Origin: Archivesica marissinica
Taxonomy: Eukaryota > Mollusca > Bivalvia > Venerida > Vesicomyidae
Length of the DNA stretch: 64,000 bases
Reading direction: 5' to 3'
NCBI GenBank assembly: GCA_014843695.1
Contig: CM026387.1
Location: 75,766,013-75,830,012, forward strand
Below the pieces are notes generated by a model that did no database searches, was not told the DNA's origin, and was given only the letters and a program-made list of their open reading frames with translations. This document shows positions 32,131-45,943 of the stretch, in pieces. The first letter of the stretch is position 1, and each line of letters begins with the position of its first letter. Both the position numbers and the translations under genes were made by a program.

Positions 32131-33485
32131 CCATCAGCGATAGGTTACAGTGATATACAAGTCAGTTACCATAACCACTCGACCACAGAGGCGGACCATC
32201 AGTGATGATAGGTTACAGTGGTATACAAGTCAGTTACCGTAACCACTCGACCACAGAGGCGGACCATCAGTGATGATAGGTTACAGTGGTATACAAGTCA
32301 GTTACCATAACCACTCGACCACAGAGGCGGACCATCAGTGATGATAGGTTACAGTGGTATACACGTCAGTTACCATACCCACTCGACCACAGAGGACCAT
32401 CATTGATGATAGGTTACAGTGGTATACAAGTCAGTTACCGTAACCACTCGACCACAGAGGCGGACCATCAGTGATGATAGGTTACAGTGGTATACAAGTC
32501 AGTTACCGTAACAACTCGACCACAGAGGCGGACCATCAGTGATGATAGGTTACAGTGGTATACAAGTCAGTTACCATAACCACTCGACCAGAGAGGCGGA
32601 CCATCAGTGATGATAGGTTACAGTGGTATACAAGTCAGTTACCGTAACCACTCGACCACAGAGGCGGACCATCAGTGATGATAGGTTACAGTGGTATACA
32701 CGTCAGTTACCATAACCACTCGACCACAGAGGAGGACCATCATTGATGATAGGTTACAGTGGTATACAAGTCAGTTACCGTAACCACTCGACCACAGAGG
32801 CGGACCATCAGTGATGATAGGTTACAGTGGTATACAAGTCAGTTACCGTAACCACTCGACCACAGACGCGGACCATCAGTGATGATAGGTTACAGTGGTA
32901 TACAAGTCAGTTACCTAACCACTCGACCACAGAGGCGGACCATCAGTGATGATAGGTTACAGTGTATACAAGTCATTACCATAACCACTCGACCACAGAG
33001 GCGGACCATCAGTGATGATAGGTTACAGTGGTATACAAGTCAGTTACCGTAACCACTCGACCACAGAGGCGGACCATCAGTGATGATAGGTTACAGTGGT
33101 ATACAAGTCAGTTACCGTAACCACTCGACCACAGAGGCGGACCATCAGTGATGATAGGTTACAGTGGTATACAAGTCAGTTACCGTAACCACTCGACCAC
33201 GGAGGCGGACCATCAGTGATGATAGGTTACAGTGGTATACAAGTCAGTTACCGTAACCACTCGACCACAGAGGCGGACCATCAGTGATGATAGGTTACAG
33301 TGGTATACAAGTCAGTTACCGTAACCACTCGACCACAGAGGCGGACCATCAGTGATGATAGGTTACAGTGGTATACAAGTCAGTTACCGTAACCACCCGA
33401 CCACGGAGGCGGACCATCAGTGATGATAGGTTACAGTGGTATACAAGTCAGTTACCGTAACCACTCGACCACGGAGGCAGACTAT
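32130..33485. repeat. 68-bp satellite made from a SINE tRNA head
   Basis: About 20 units of 68 bp ('CCATCAGTGATGATAGGTTA', 'CAGTGGTATACAAGTCAG', 'TAACCACTCGACCACAGAGG'). On the minus strand each unit contains the A-box-like TGGTCGAGTGGTTACGG but no B box. The same 68 bp occurs once, as the tRNA-like head, in the SINE-C copy at 48940-49010. Confidence 0.93.
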
Positions 33486-33597
33486 CCATAGTAAGTGATT
33501 GATTTAGTTATGTATTATTTTCATGCAAAAGTAAGACATTGTCTCAATTCCAAATTACCCGGACGGCCAAGAAAGCACACCTGGCAGTTATCATGCA

Positions 33598-33820
33598 TAG
33601 AGCAACTGACATTCAGTATATTTCACATCCTAGTCTTCGGCATCCGTCAGTTTTGTCAGACTATGAACATTTCACATCCTAGTCTTCGGCATCCGTCAGT
33701 CTTGTCAGACTATGAACATTTCACATCCTAGTCTTCGGCATCCGTCAGACTATGAACATTTCACATCCTAGTCTTCGGCATCCGTCAGTCTTGTCAGACT
33801 ATGGACATTTCACATCCTAC
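33598..33820. repeat. ~49-bp minisatellite, 4-5 copies
   Basis: 'ATTTCACATCCTAGTCTTCG' followed by 'GCATCCGTCAG' and 'TTGTCAGACTATGAAC', with one shortened unit. Confidence 0.88.
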
Positions 33821-34319
33821 CATCACAGGAATATAAAGATATTCCCGTAGGACACAGAACAGACAAAGAATTTTAAGTAAGGATATATGTAATGTGCGAG
33901 ACTAAATTATCTTCATAAATCAGTACATGATATTAAATCAATGGTGTACATTTGTACAGCATCTTCCTATTTTCAGCTTAGTGGATTTCACTTTAAAAAA
34001 TAAGAAACATTGGTGTGTTATTTGTCTGGCACATGACACAGTGAAAATATGTTTAGTTTATATTCTAATTTCTTTTAGTTTGATTGTCAGACAATATTAC
34101 AATATTGGTATACAATATCGCTCTCCAGTTTCATCTTGGTGAGGGAGAGCATGCTGGGTAAAATAACGGTTATAAATAGTTCAAATAATTGAAGCAGCCG
34201 ACAATTCATTAATGTGTTTTTCTTATTTGTAACTGAAAACTCAGGAAATATGTCACAGAATTTCATTAGGATTGTGTCGTTATGACATATGACTGTTATT
34301 TTCACCACTAGCATGCAGA
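33821..34319. other. Single-copy stretch
   Basis: AT-rich. Nothing recognised. Confidence 0.35.
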
Positions 34320-34520
34320 GCTAAGTGTGCTAAAGGCCCGGAGTTCGAGCCATGCTCGAGATGTTACGATTGTGCCCTTAGGCAAGGCATTTAAATTCCA
34401 CGTTGCCTCTTCTCTCTCCCTCATGGCGATGGATTCCATCAGAAATGAGATCTCGAGAGTGATTAACATAAGCTGTAAGAATTTGTTTCACAATCGCGCT
34501 AAATAATTTGCATAAACTAA
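34320..34520 (+). mobile_element. SINE-B copy 4
   Basis: Has the B box 'GAGTTCGAGCC', body and 3' end. The A box is worn. Confidence 0.78.
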
Positions 34521-34617
34521 AGAGTTAAGTACGTTGCTTAAGGACACGACCACCACCACAGTTCTTGCAGGACTCGAACACAAGGCACACACCGCATACC
34601 GTGTATGTATAGGATAT

Positions 34618-34858
34618 AAGCCGAAAACAGTACCAATATTATACATATTGGACTGTGTGAGGCACGTAGCGCCGAAGACAGTACCAATATTATACATATT
34701 GGACTGTGTGAGGCACGTAGCGCCGAAGACAGTACCAATATTATACATATTGGACTGTGTGAGGCACGTAACGCCGAAGACAGTACCAATATTATACATA
34801 TTGGACTGTGTGAGGCACGTAACGCCGAAGACAGTACCAATATTATACATATTGGATC
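34618..34858. repeat. 51-bp minisatellite, 4.6 copies
   Basis: 'CCGAAGACAGTACCAATATT' and 'GACTGTGTGAGGCACGTA' recur every 51 bp. The array is nearly homogeneous and open on both strands. Confidence 0.92.
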
Positions 34859-35120
34859 CGTTTGAGGCTTATATCTTACTTAAAACGCACACTTATATAA
34901 CAAAATCCTACTAACTAACATTGTTAATTTCGTGCATTTACGCATAGGATTTGATATAATACGGCCTTTTGACACCAGTCCAATATTAATAATAATGGTA
35001 TGAAATCACAACAGTGTTTTAAAGAGACATATACATTGTAACGCTCTATATGTCATAACATGTAGCATTAAAAGTAATCAACAATACCCCAAGGTGCTAT
35101 AATATATACTATTGTAAACA
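34859..35120. other. Single-copy stretch
   Basis: Nothing recognised. Confidence 0.35.
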
Positions 35121-35553
35121 GAAATCAACTCCACTCCCTGCAATCATATATAACAGCCCGTTTTCAGCAGGAAGGCATAAAAGTTCATTATTTTGTAATG
35201 ATTATAGCGGTAACACGCTGGACTGGTAATCCAGGGATCATAGGTACGATCCCCTGTCTGACCCTAATAAAAGTAACAGGTTGGGACTTTAAAGCGAGGT
35301 CTTGTGTCGGTACTGTACACCGTGCACGTAAAAGAACCAGAGGAGACTCTGGAATGGGTCTCTGTCTGTATCATTGCACTATCCTCCAAAACGACTAATC
35401 TCTTCAGGAGGCGTCGCTCATATGGGCAACCGGTAGCGACGATAAAAAACGTAAAACACACACACAGTAATCAACGCCACTCCCTGCAATCGTAAATAAC
35501 AGCCCATTTTCAGCAGGAAGGCATTAAAGTTCATTCTTTTGTAATGATTATAG
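35121..35553. repeat. 87-bp direct duplication flanking a SINE
   Basis: 35121-35207 and 35467-35553 are near-identical ('CCACTCCCTGCAATC', 'TTTTCAGCAGGAAGGCAT', 'GTAATGATTATAG'). They bracket SINE-A copy 1. Confidence 0.88.
35208..35466 (+). mobile_element. SINE-A copy 1, 5'-truncated
   Basis: Starts inside the tRNA head at 'GGTAACACGCTGGACTGG'. Body blocks: 'GCACGTAAAAGAACCAGAGG', 'CTGTATCATTGCACTATCC', 'GTCGCTCATATGGGCAACCG'. Tail of CA repeats. The head folds like tRNA-Thr(GGT). Confidence 0.85.
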
Positions 35554-36059
35554 CCGTAAGCAGTGAAATAGGCATCTTCTAACATTGTGCTAACAGTTCA
35601 CATGAGAATCACTGGCAAGGTATGAACTACTAGTTTGGCATTTATTTACAATTAACTTGTCAGTATATAGAACAGATACTGATATAATATTTACACAAGT
35701 CGTACATGTTTTTACATTATATACATGTACACAATGCACAAAAATATAACATTTGAGCAAACAATACACAAACAATGTCAATGTACAATACACCATATGA
35801 AATGAAAAAAATAGTCTAGAGGCTGCGCTTAAACCATTATCATATTGTGATAATATACATGTATGCAAGGTAAATGTATTTATTTGTGAGATTTGTAATT
35901 TTATAATGTGAAAAGCAGTGAGGCCCAAAACCCATTGCTATATACCAGGCAATAAATTATGTTTTGGCTGAAGTACATTATTATAGTATGTTAGGCCTGT
36001 AACACTGAAGTCTAAATAAATGGTCATTATTGCTGAAACTTGCTTGGTTGATTTGAAAT
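35554..36059. other. Single-copy stretch
   Basis: AT-rich. The minus-strand open frame here has no homology I can recognise. Confidence 0.35.
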
Positions 36060-36715
36060 CTGCATTACCACAGCATGTCGCCTAGTCATAACAAACCTTC
36101 ATTACCACGGCATGTTGCCTAGTCATAACAAACCTTCATTGCCACGGCATGTCGCCTAGTCATAACAACCCTTCATAACCATGGCACATTGCCTAGTCAT
36201 AACAACCCTTCATTACCATGGCACGTCACCTAGTCGTAACAAACCTTCATTGCCATGGCACGTCACCTAGTCGTAACAAACCTTCATTGCCATGGCACGT
36301 CACCTAGTCGTAACAAACCTTCATTGCCATGGCACGTCACCTAGTCGTAACAAACCTTCATTGCCATGGCACGTCGCCTAGTCGTAACAAACCTTCATTG
36401 CCATGGCACATCACCTAGTCATAACAAACCTTCATTGCCACGGCACGTCACCTAGTCGTAACAAACCTTCATAACCATGGCACGTCGCCTAGTCGTAACA
36501 AACCTTCAATGCCATGGCACGTCACCTAGTCATAACAAACCTTCATTGCCATGGCACGTCGCCTAGTAACAAACCTTCATTGCCATGGCACGTCGCCTAG
36601 TAACAAACCTTCATTGCCATGGCACGTCGCCTAGTCAAAACAAACCTTCACTGCCATGGCACGTCGCCTAGTCAAAACAAACCTTCACTGCCATGGCACG
36701 CCGCCAAGTCATAAC
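36060..36715. repeat. 38-bp satellite, about 17 copies
   Basis: 'CATTGCCATGGCACGTCGCC' followed by 'TAGTCGTAACAAACCTT'. Shortened units near 36570-36610. Confidence 0.92.
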
Positions 36716-37060
36716 AAATCAGACCTCCCAAACAATAGATGTATGACAGCATCGGAGCACATTGCTTGAGATGCAAAGTGGAATAGATGTGTATCAGGTA
36801 CAATTTGATGGATGCAACGAGAAAGTATGCTCAAAACCTTTATAAACCTTATAATATTTTATGATATCATCTGGTATGTCACAGTGAGATATTAAAGTCA
36901 AATTAGTCAGCTTTCTTCGAATGGGCAGGAAATATTTTCAGCATTTGACGTGTTTCTGAATATATACAAATATCTTGATCAATATTCAGAAGATGCATGT
37001 ACGTGATTGTGAAGCGGTTTATCCACAAACTAACTGTTGAATGCAAACCATTTCATGGAA
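36716..37060. other. Single-copy stretch
   Basis: Nothing recognised. Confidence 0.35.
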
Positions 37061-37335
37061 GTCGTGATAGCGCAGTGGAAGTCGTGATAGCGTAGTGGAA
37101 GTCGTGATAGCGTAGTGGGAGCGTGTTCACTTCAGATGCGAAAGGCCCGGGGTTCGAGCCCCGCTGGAGCCGTTACAATTGTGCCCTTAGGCCAGGCATC
37201 TAAATTCCACATTCCCTCTTCTCTCTCCCTCGTGGCGATGAATTCCATCAGGAACGAGGTCTCGAGAGTGATTAATATAAGTTGTAAGAACTTGTTTCAC
37301 AATCGAGCTAAAATAAATTTGTATAAACTAAACCA
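37061..37335 (+). mobile_element. SINE-B copy 5 with triplicated A box
   Basis: The 20-bp 5' unit 'GTCGTGATAGCGTAGTGGAA' occurs three times in tandem before a complete head with B box 'GGGTTCGAGCCCC', body and 3' end. Well preserved. Confidence 0.85.
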
Positions 37336-38089
37336 TTTAGATTAATAAGTCGGCCATCTTGGATTGGATAAAGAAATACTCTGCATAGATGACACACGCA
37401 GCCGTTTCGTGTAAAATGAAATATCATGTTCCCCTCAATGCCAAACATATGCATGATGATATCTTATGTAGTATTCCCATATGCTAAACACAATCTATTC
37501 ATAGTAAAAAGTCAGCCATTTAGGATCTGTTGACATTTTCTTTGCTAATGGATTCAATGGATGTGCACGCCAAATCTTTGAAGAATGCTAAGTTGTTTGG
37601 ATAAAAATGAAACGTTGAATGTTGCATCTACGTACATCGGCGGCCCCAATGGGATCGCAGACGCTCATCACGGAGAGCTAAAAGAGTGATTCGCATCACA
37701 ACAAGGACAGGTTTAGTACAATAACACCAACGACAAGCACAGGCAATTTTCTCTCTTGTTTTTTAACTTTTTACAAGATTTTGCACTTACAATGAATTAT
37801 CACAATATTTATGTGGCATTATAATTCTCTTGTTTCTGGAGCTCCCAAGAAGATTGATATTTAGCCCCCTCCCTAAACCCCCCCACCCCACACAGCAATA
37901 TTTAAATTAAGGACTACCAGCAAGAGCCTACTCATTTACATGAATATAACTGTACAAATGAACAAAATATATCTTATTCATAAGCAACATTTACAAATTA
38001 TAAATTTTCAAAAATGTATACAATATGTCCCGGCAATATGATAAGGAGTGTTTCTGGCCAAAAATACAAACATGAAATTACCCATACTC
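37336..38089. other. Single-copy stretch
   Basis: A C-rich run at about 37875-37900. Nothing else recognised. Confidence 0.35.
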
Positions 38090-41000
38090 GGGGTTGTATA
38101 CCTGTCATTGTGATGTCACACAGCATGGTTGTATACCTGGCATTGTGATGTCACACAGCATGGTTGTATACCTGGCATTGTGATGTCACACAGTATAGAT
38201 GTATACCTGGCATTGTGATGTCACACAGTATGGTTGTATACCTGGCATTGTGATGTCACACAGTATGGTTGTATACCTGACATTGTGATGTCACACAGCA
38301 TGGTTGTATACCTGGCATTGTGATGTCACACAGTATAGATGTATACCTGGCATTGTGATGTCACACAGTATAGATGTATACCCGTCAATGTGATGTCACA
38401 CAGTATAGATGTATACCTGTCATTGTGATGTCACACAGTATAGATGTATACCTGGCATTGTGATGTCACACAGTATGGTTGTATACCTGGCAATGTGATG
38501 TCACAAAGTATAGATGTATACCTGTCATTGTGATGTCACACAGCATGGTTGTATACCTGGCATTGTGATGTCACACAGTATGGTTGTATACCTGACATTG
38601 TGATGTCACACAGCATGGTTGTATACCTGGCATTGTGATGTCACACAGTATAGATGTATACCTGTCATTGTGATGTCACACAGTATAGATGTATACCTGG
38701 CATTGTGATGTCACACAGTATGGTTGTATACCTGGCATTGTGATGTCACACAGTATAGATGTATACCTGTCATTGTGATGTCACACAGCATGGTTGTATA
38801 CCTGGCATTGTGATGTCACACACTATGGTTGTATACCTGTCATTGTGATGTCACACAGCATGGTTGTATACCGGGCATTGTGATGTCACACAGTATGGTT
38901 GTATACCTGGCATTGTGATGTCACACAGTATGGTTGTATACCTGTCATTGTGATGTCACACAGTATGGTTGTATACCTGACATTGTGATGTCACACAGCA
39001 TGGTTGTATACCTGACATTGTGATGTCACACAGTATGGTTGTATACCTGACATTGTGATGTCACACAGTATGGTTGTATACCTGTCATTGTGATGTCACA
39101 CAGTATGGTTGTATACCTGGCATTGTGATGTCACACAGTATGGTTGTATACCTGTCATTGTGATGTCACACAGTATGGTTGTATACCTGACATTGTGATG
39201 TCACACAGTATGGTTGTATACCTGGCATTGTGATGTCACACAGTATGGTTGTATACCTGACATTGTGATGTCACACAGTATGGTTGTATACCTGTCATTG
39301 TGATGTCACACAGTATGGTTGTATACCTGGCATTGTGATGTCACACAGTATGGTTGTATACCTGTCATTGTGATGTCACACAGTATGGTTGTATACCTGT
39401 CATTGTGATGTCACACAGCATGGTTGTATACCTGGCATTGTGATGTCACACAGTATGGTTGTATACCTGACATTGTGATGTCACACAGTATAGATGTATA
39501 CCTGTCATTGTGATGTCACACAGTATGGTTGTATACCTGGCATTGTGATGTCACACAGTATGGTTGTATACCTGACATTGTGATGTCACACAGCATGGTT
39601 GTATACCTGTCATTGTGATGTCACACAGCATGGTTGTATACCTGGCATTGTGATGTCACACAGCATGGTTGTATACCTGACATTGTGATGTCACACAGTA
39701 TAGATGTATACCTGTCATTGTGATGTCACACAGTATAGATGTATACCTGTCATTGTGATGTCACACAGTATAGATGTATACCTGGCATTGTGATGTCACA
39801 CAGTATGGTTGTATACCTGACATTGTGATGTCACACAGCATGGTTGTATACCTGACATTGTGATGTCACACAGTATGGTTGTATACCTGGCATTGTGATG
39901 TCACACACTATGGTTGTATACCTGACATTGTGATGTCACACAGCATGGTTGTATACCTGGCATTGTGATGTCACACAGTATGGTTGTATACCTGGCATTG
40001 TGATGTCACACAGTATAATTGTATACCTGGCATTGTGATGTCACACAGTATAGATGTATACCTGGCAATGTGATGTCACACAGTATGGTTGTATACCTGT
40101 CATTGTGATGTCACACAGCATGGTTGTATACCTGGCATTGTGATGTCACACAGTATGGTTGTATACCTGGCATTGTGATGTCACCCAGTATGGTTGTATA
40201 CCTGACATTGTGATGTCACACAGTATAGATGTATACCTCACATTGTGATGTCACACAGTATAGTTGTATACCTGGCATTGTGATGTCACACAGTATGGTT
40301 GTATACCTGACATTGTGATGTCACACAGTATAGATGTATACCTCGCATTGTGATGTCACACAGTATAGTTGTATACCTGGCATTGTGATGTCACACAGTA
40401 TGGTTGTATACCTGTCATTGTGATGTCACACAGCATGGTTGTATACCTGGCATTGTGATGTCACACAGTATGGTTGTATACCTGGCATTGTGATGTCACC
40501 CAGTATGGTTGTATACCTGACATTGTGATGTCACACAGTATAGATGTATACCTCGCATTGTGATGTCACACAGTATAGTTGTATACCTGGCATTGTGATG
40601 TCACACAGTATGGTTGTATACCTGACATTGTGATGTCACACAGTATAGATGTATACCTCGCATTGTGATGTCACACAGTATAGTTGTATACCTGGCATTG
40701 TGATGTCACACAGTATGGTTGTATACCTGTCATTGTGATGTCACACAGCATGGTTGTATACCTGACATTGTGATGTCACATAGCATGGTTGTATACCTGG
40801 CATTGTGATGTCACACAGTATGGTTGTATACCTGACATTGTGATGTCACACAGTATAGATGTATACCTCGCATTGTGATGTCACACAGTATAGTTGTATA
40901 CCTGGCATTGTGATGTCACACACTATGGTTGTATACCTGTCATTGTGATGTCACACAGCATGGTTGTATACCTGGCATTGTGATGTCACACAGTATAGAT

Positions 41001-44000
41001 GTATACCTGTCATTGTGATGTCACACAGCATGGTTGTATACCTGTCATTGTGATGTCACACAGTATGGTTGTATACCTGACATTGTGATGTCACACAGTA
41101 TGGTTGTATACCTGGCATTGTGATGTCACACAGTATGGTTGTATACCTGACAGTGTGATGTCACACAGCATGGTTGTATACCTGTCATTGTGATGTCACA
41201 CAGCATGGTTGTATACCTGGCATTGTGATGTCACACAGCATGGTTGTATACCTGTCATTGTGATGTCACACAGTATGGTTGTATACCTGTCATTGTGATG
41301 TCACACAGTATGGTTGTATACCTGTCATTGTGATGTCACACAGTATAGATGTATACCTGGCATTGTGATGTCACACAGTATGGTTGTATACCTGACATTG
41401 TGATGTCACACAGCATGGTTGTATACCTGTCATTGTGATGTCACACAGCATGGTTGTATACCTGGCATTGTGATGTCACACAGCATGGTTGTATACCTGA
41501 CATTGTGATGTCACACAGTATAGATGTATACCTGTCATTGTGATGTCACACAGTATAGATGTATACCTGTCATTGTGATGTCACACAGTATAGATGTATA
41601 CCTGGCATTGTGATGTCACACAGTATGGTTGTATACCTGACATTGTGATGTCACACAGCATGGTTGTATACCTGTCATTGTGATGTCACACAGCATGGTT
41701 GTATACCTGGCATTGTGATGTCACACAGCATGGTTGTATACCTGACATTGTGATGTCACACAGTATGGTTGTATACCTGGCATTGTGATGTCACACACTA
41801 TGGTTGTATACCTGACATTGTGATGTCACACAGCATGGTTGTATACCTGGCATTGTGATGTCACACAGTATGGTTGTATACCTGGCATTGTGATGTCACA
41901 CAGTATAATTGTATACCTGGCATTGTGATGTCACACAGTATAGATGTATACCTGGCAATGTGATGTCACACAGTATGGTTGTATACCTGTCATTGTGATG
42001 TCACACAGCATGGTTGTATACCTGGCATTGTGATGTCACACAGTATGGTTGTATACCTGGCATTGTGATGTCACCCAGTATGGTTGTATACCTGACATTG
42101 TGATGTCACACAGTATAGATGTATACCTCGCATTGTGATGTCACACAGTATAGTTGTATACCTGGCATTGTGATGTCACACAGTATGGTTGTATACCTGA
42201 CATTGTGATGTCACACAGTATAGATGTATACCTCGCATTGTGATGTCACACAGTATAGTTGTATACCTGGCATTGTGATGTCACACAGTATGGTTGTATA
42301 CCTGTCATTGTGATGTCACACAGCATGGTTGTATACCTGGCATTGTGATGTCACACAGTATGGTTGTATACCTGGCATTGTGATGTCACACACTATGGTT
42401 GTATACCTGACATTGTGATGTCACACAGCATGGTTGTATACCTGGCATTGTGATGTCACACAGTATGGTTGTATACCTGGCATTGTGATGTCACACAGTA
42501 TAATTGTATACCTGGCATTGTGATGTCACACAGTATAGATGTATACCTGGCAATGTGATGTCACACAGTATGGTTGTATACCTGTCATTGTGATGTCACA
42601 CAGTATGGTTGTATACCTGTCATTGTGATGTCACACAGCATGGTTGTATACCTGGCATTGTGATGTCACACAGTATGGTTGTATACCTGGCATTGTGATG
42701 TCACCCAATATGGTTGTATACCTGACATTGTGATGTCACACAGTATAGATGTATACCTCGCATTGTGATGTCACACAGTATAGTTGTATACCTGGCATTG
42801 TGATGTCACACAGTATGGTTGTATACCTGACATTGTGATGTCACACAGTATAGATGTATACCTCGCATTGTGATGTCACACAGTATAGTTGTATACCTGG
42901 CATTGTGATGTCACACAGTATGGTTGTATACCTGTCATTGTGATGTCACACAGCATGGTTGTATACCTGGCATTGTGATGTCACACAGTATGGTTGTATA
43001 CCTGGCATTGTGATGTCACACAGTATGGTTGTATACCTGACATTGTGATGTCACACAGTATGGTTGTATACCTGGCATTGTGATGTCACACAGTATGGTT
43101 GTATACCTGCATTGTGATGTCACACAGTATAGTTGTATACCTGGCATTGTGATGTCACACAGTATGGTTGTATACCTGACATTGTGATGTCACACAGTAT
43201 AGATGTATACCTCGCATTGTGATGTCACACAGTATAGTTGTATACCTGGCATTGTGATGTCACACAGTATGGTTGTATACCTGTCATTGTGATGTCACAC
43301 AGCATGGTTGTATACCTGACATTGTGATGTCACACAGTATGGTTGTATACCTGGCATTGTGATGTCACACAGTATGGTTGTATACCTGACATTGTGATGT
43401 CACACAGTATAGATGTATACCTCGCATTGTGATGTCACACAGTATAGTTGTATACCTGGCATTGTGATGTCACACAGTATGGTTGTATACCTGTCATTGT
43501 GATGTCACACAGTATGGTTGTATACCTGGCATTGTGATGTCACACAGTATAGTTGTATACCTGTCATTGTGATGTCACACAGCATGGTTGTATACCTGTC
43601 ATTGTGATGTCACACAGTATGGTTGTATACCTGACATTGTGATGTCACACAGTATGGTTGTATACCTGGCATTGTGATGTCACACAGTATGGTTGTATAC
43701 CTGGCATTGTGATGTCACACAGTATGGTTGTATACCTGACATTGTGATGTCACACAGCATGGTTGTATACCTGGCATTGTGATGTCACACAGTATGGTTG
43801 TATACCTGGCATTGTGATGTCACACAGTATAGTTGTATACCTGGCATTGTGATGTCACACAGTATAGTTGTATACCTGTCAATGTGATGTCACACAGTAT
43901 GGTTGTATACCTGTCATTGTGATGTCACACAGCATGGTTGTATACCTGGCATTGTGATGTCACACAGTATGGTTGTATACCTGACATTGTGATGTCACAC

Positions 44001-45066
44001 AGCATGGTTGTATACCTGGCATTGTGATGTCACACAGTATGGTTGTATACCTGGCATTGTGATGTCACACAGTATAGTTGTATACCTGGCATTGTGATGT
44101 CACACAGTATAGATGTATACCTGGCATTGTGATGTCACACAGTATGGTTGTATACCTGGCATTGTGATGTCACACAGTATGGTTGTATACCTGACATTGT
44201 GATGTCACACAGCATGGTTGTATACCTGGCATTGTGATGTCACACAGTATGGTTGTATACCTGGCATTGTGATGTCACACAGTATAGTTGTATACCTGGC
44301 ATTGTGATGTCACACAGTATAGATGTATACCTGGCATTGTGATGTCACACAGTATGGTTGTATACCTGGCATTGTGATGTCACACAGTATGGTTGTATAC
44401 CTGACATTGTGATGTCACACAGCATGGTTGTATACCTGGCATTGTGATGTCACACAGTATGGTTGTATACCTGGCATTGTGATGTCACACAGTATAGTTG
44501 TATACCTGGCATTGTGATGTCACAATGTGATGTCACACAGTATAGTTGTATGCCTGTCATTGTGATGTCACACAACATGGTTGTATACCTGGCATTGTGA
44601 GGTCACACAGTATAGTTGTATACCTGACATTGTGATGTCACACAGTATAGATGTATACCTGTCATTGTGATGTCACACAGTATAGTTGTATACCTGGCTT
44701 TGTGATGTCACACAGCATGGTTGTATACCTGGCTTTGTGATGTCACCCAGTATGGTTGTATACCTGGCATTGTGATGTCACACAGTATAGTTGTATACCT
44801 GGCATTGTGATGTCACACAGTATAGATGTATACCTGGCATTGTGATGTCACACAGTATGGTTGTATACCTGGCATTGTGATGTCACACAGTATAGTTGTA
44901 TACCTGTCATTGTGATGTCACACAAAATGGTTGTATACCTGGCATTGTGATGTCACACAACATGGTTGTATACCTGGCATTGTGATGTCACACAACATGG
45001 TTGTATACCTGACATTGTGATGTCACACAACATGGTTGTATACCTGACATTGTGATGTCACACAGC
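38090..45066. repeat. 35-bp satellite, ~7 kb, about 200 copies
   Basis: Unit 'TGGTTGTATACCTGGCATTG' + 'TGATGTCACACAGTA'. The phase is kept for 5 kb, then shifts by one base at about 43110. Rare variants such as 'TATAATTGTATACC' recur 1,890 bp (54 units) and 595 bp (17 units) apart, so long blocks have been copied within the array. Each unit holds TGATGTCA, one base from the CRE palindrome TGACGTCA. Confidence 0.97.
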
Positions 45067-45829
45067 ATTGTGAATATTGTCCATGGGGAATATCTACAAA
45101 TTTACAGTATCAAGATTCTTTACACAAAGTATCCCGCTTATGAATAGATCAACATCGACGGCCGAAGGTAGTGCGAATAGATCAACATCGGCGGCCGAAG
45201 GTAGTGCAATTTTTTTCCCAGCTCGTCTTGTATGTACAGGATTTGTTCACCTGGCTTAAGAATGAAATTCCCCAAATTTAGAAAGCAATTTTTCATAAAA
45301 TAATATTCGCAAAAATGATGGCAATTATTTTATTAAACAATTTCAATTCTACTCAGCTGTCGTTTGCGGAACTGTGGCTAATTATACCGTTGTCTGTGTG
45401 ATTGGTACGAACCAGTGTACAGACCATGCGTGTCCTAATATTTTCTAAACCGACATTATTTGCAAAACATGTTCACAAAAATTAAATATTTGTTACGATT
45501 TCAAACTACAAATTTCGAGAAGTACTCGGGCAGTTAATTTTTATCAAGGTTACATATTCCGTGCCAAAACCACACCTTATTGTATATTACCTGGCCTTAC
45601 ATTTTCTGTACAATTTGCCATTTTTAACGATGAATGTGAAACATATAAAAATAAACTGTAAAATACTATTCATGGTAACGGCCTATCTAGGAATGAAATA
45701 TGTTTTATACAGGCATTAACCTGAAAATGTGTTTTGGTTATATAAAAGATAATATTGAGAAGAAAAAAACTATAAAGTATACTGTCCATTAGCCTATTAA
45801 ATTATTGCAAAGAATTCAATGGGTGTACA
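45067..45829. other. Single-copy stretch with a 32-bp doublet
   Basis: 'GGCCGAAGGTAGTGC' with 'ATAGATCAACATCG' occurs twice at about 45146-45208. Otherwise AT-rich and without recognisable genes. Confidence 0.4.
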
Positions 45830-45834
45830 ATAAA

Positions 45835-45935
45835 TAACTGGTAAAATCGATCAAGCGGTAAAATCAATCAACAGGTAAATTCAACTAAGCAGTAAATTCA
45901 ACTAAGTGATAAAATCAATTGAGCAATAAAAACCA
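45835..45935. repeat. ~15-bp degenerate tandem repeat
   Basis: About six units of the type 'GGTAAAATCAATCAA', diverged. Confidence 0.65.
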
Positions 45936-45943
45936 ATAAATCC

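Noticed and set aside
21831..45066. Arrays resembling CRISPR (short repeats of 35-41 bp)
   Set aside because: There are no unique spacers between units, the units are contiguous, and the genome is eukaryotic. These are satellites.
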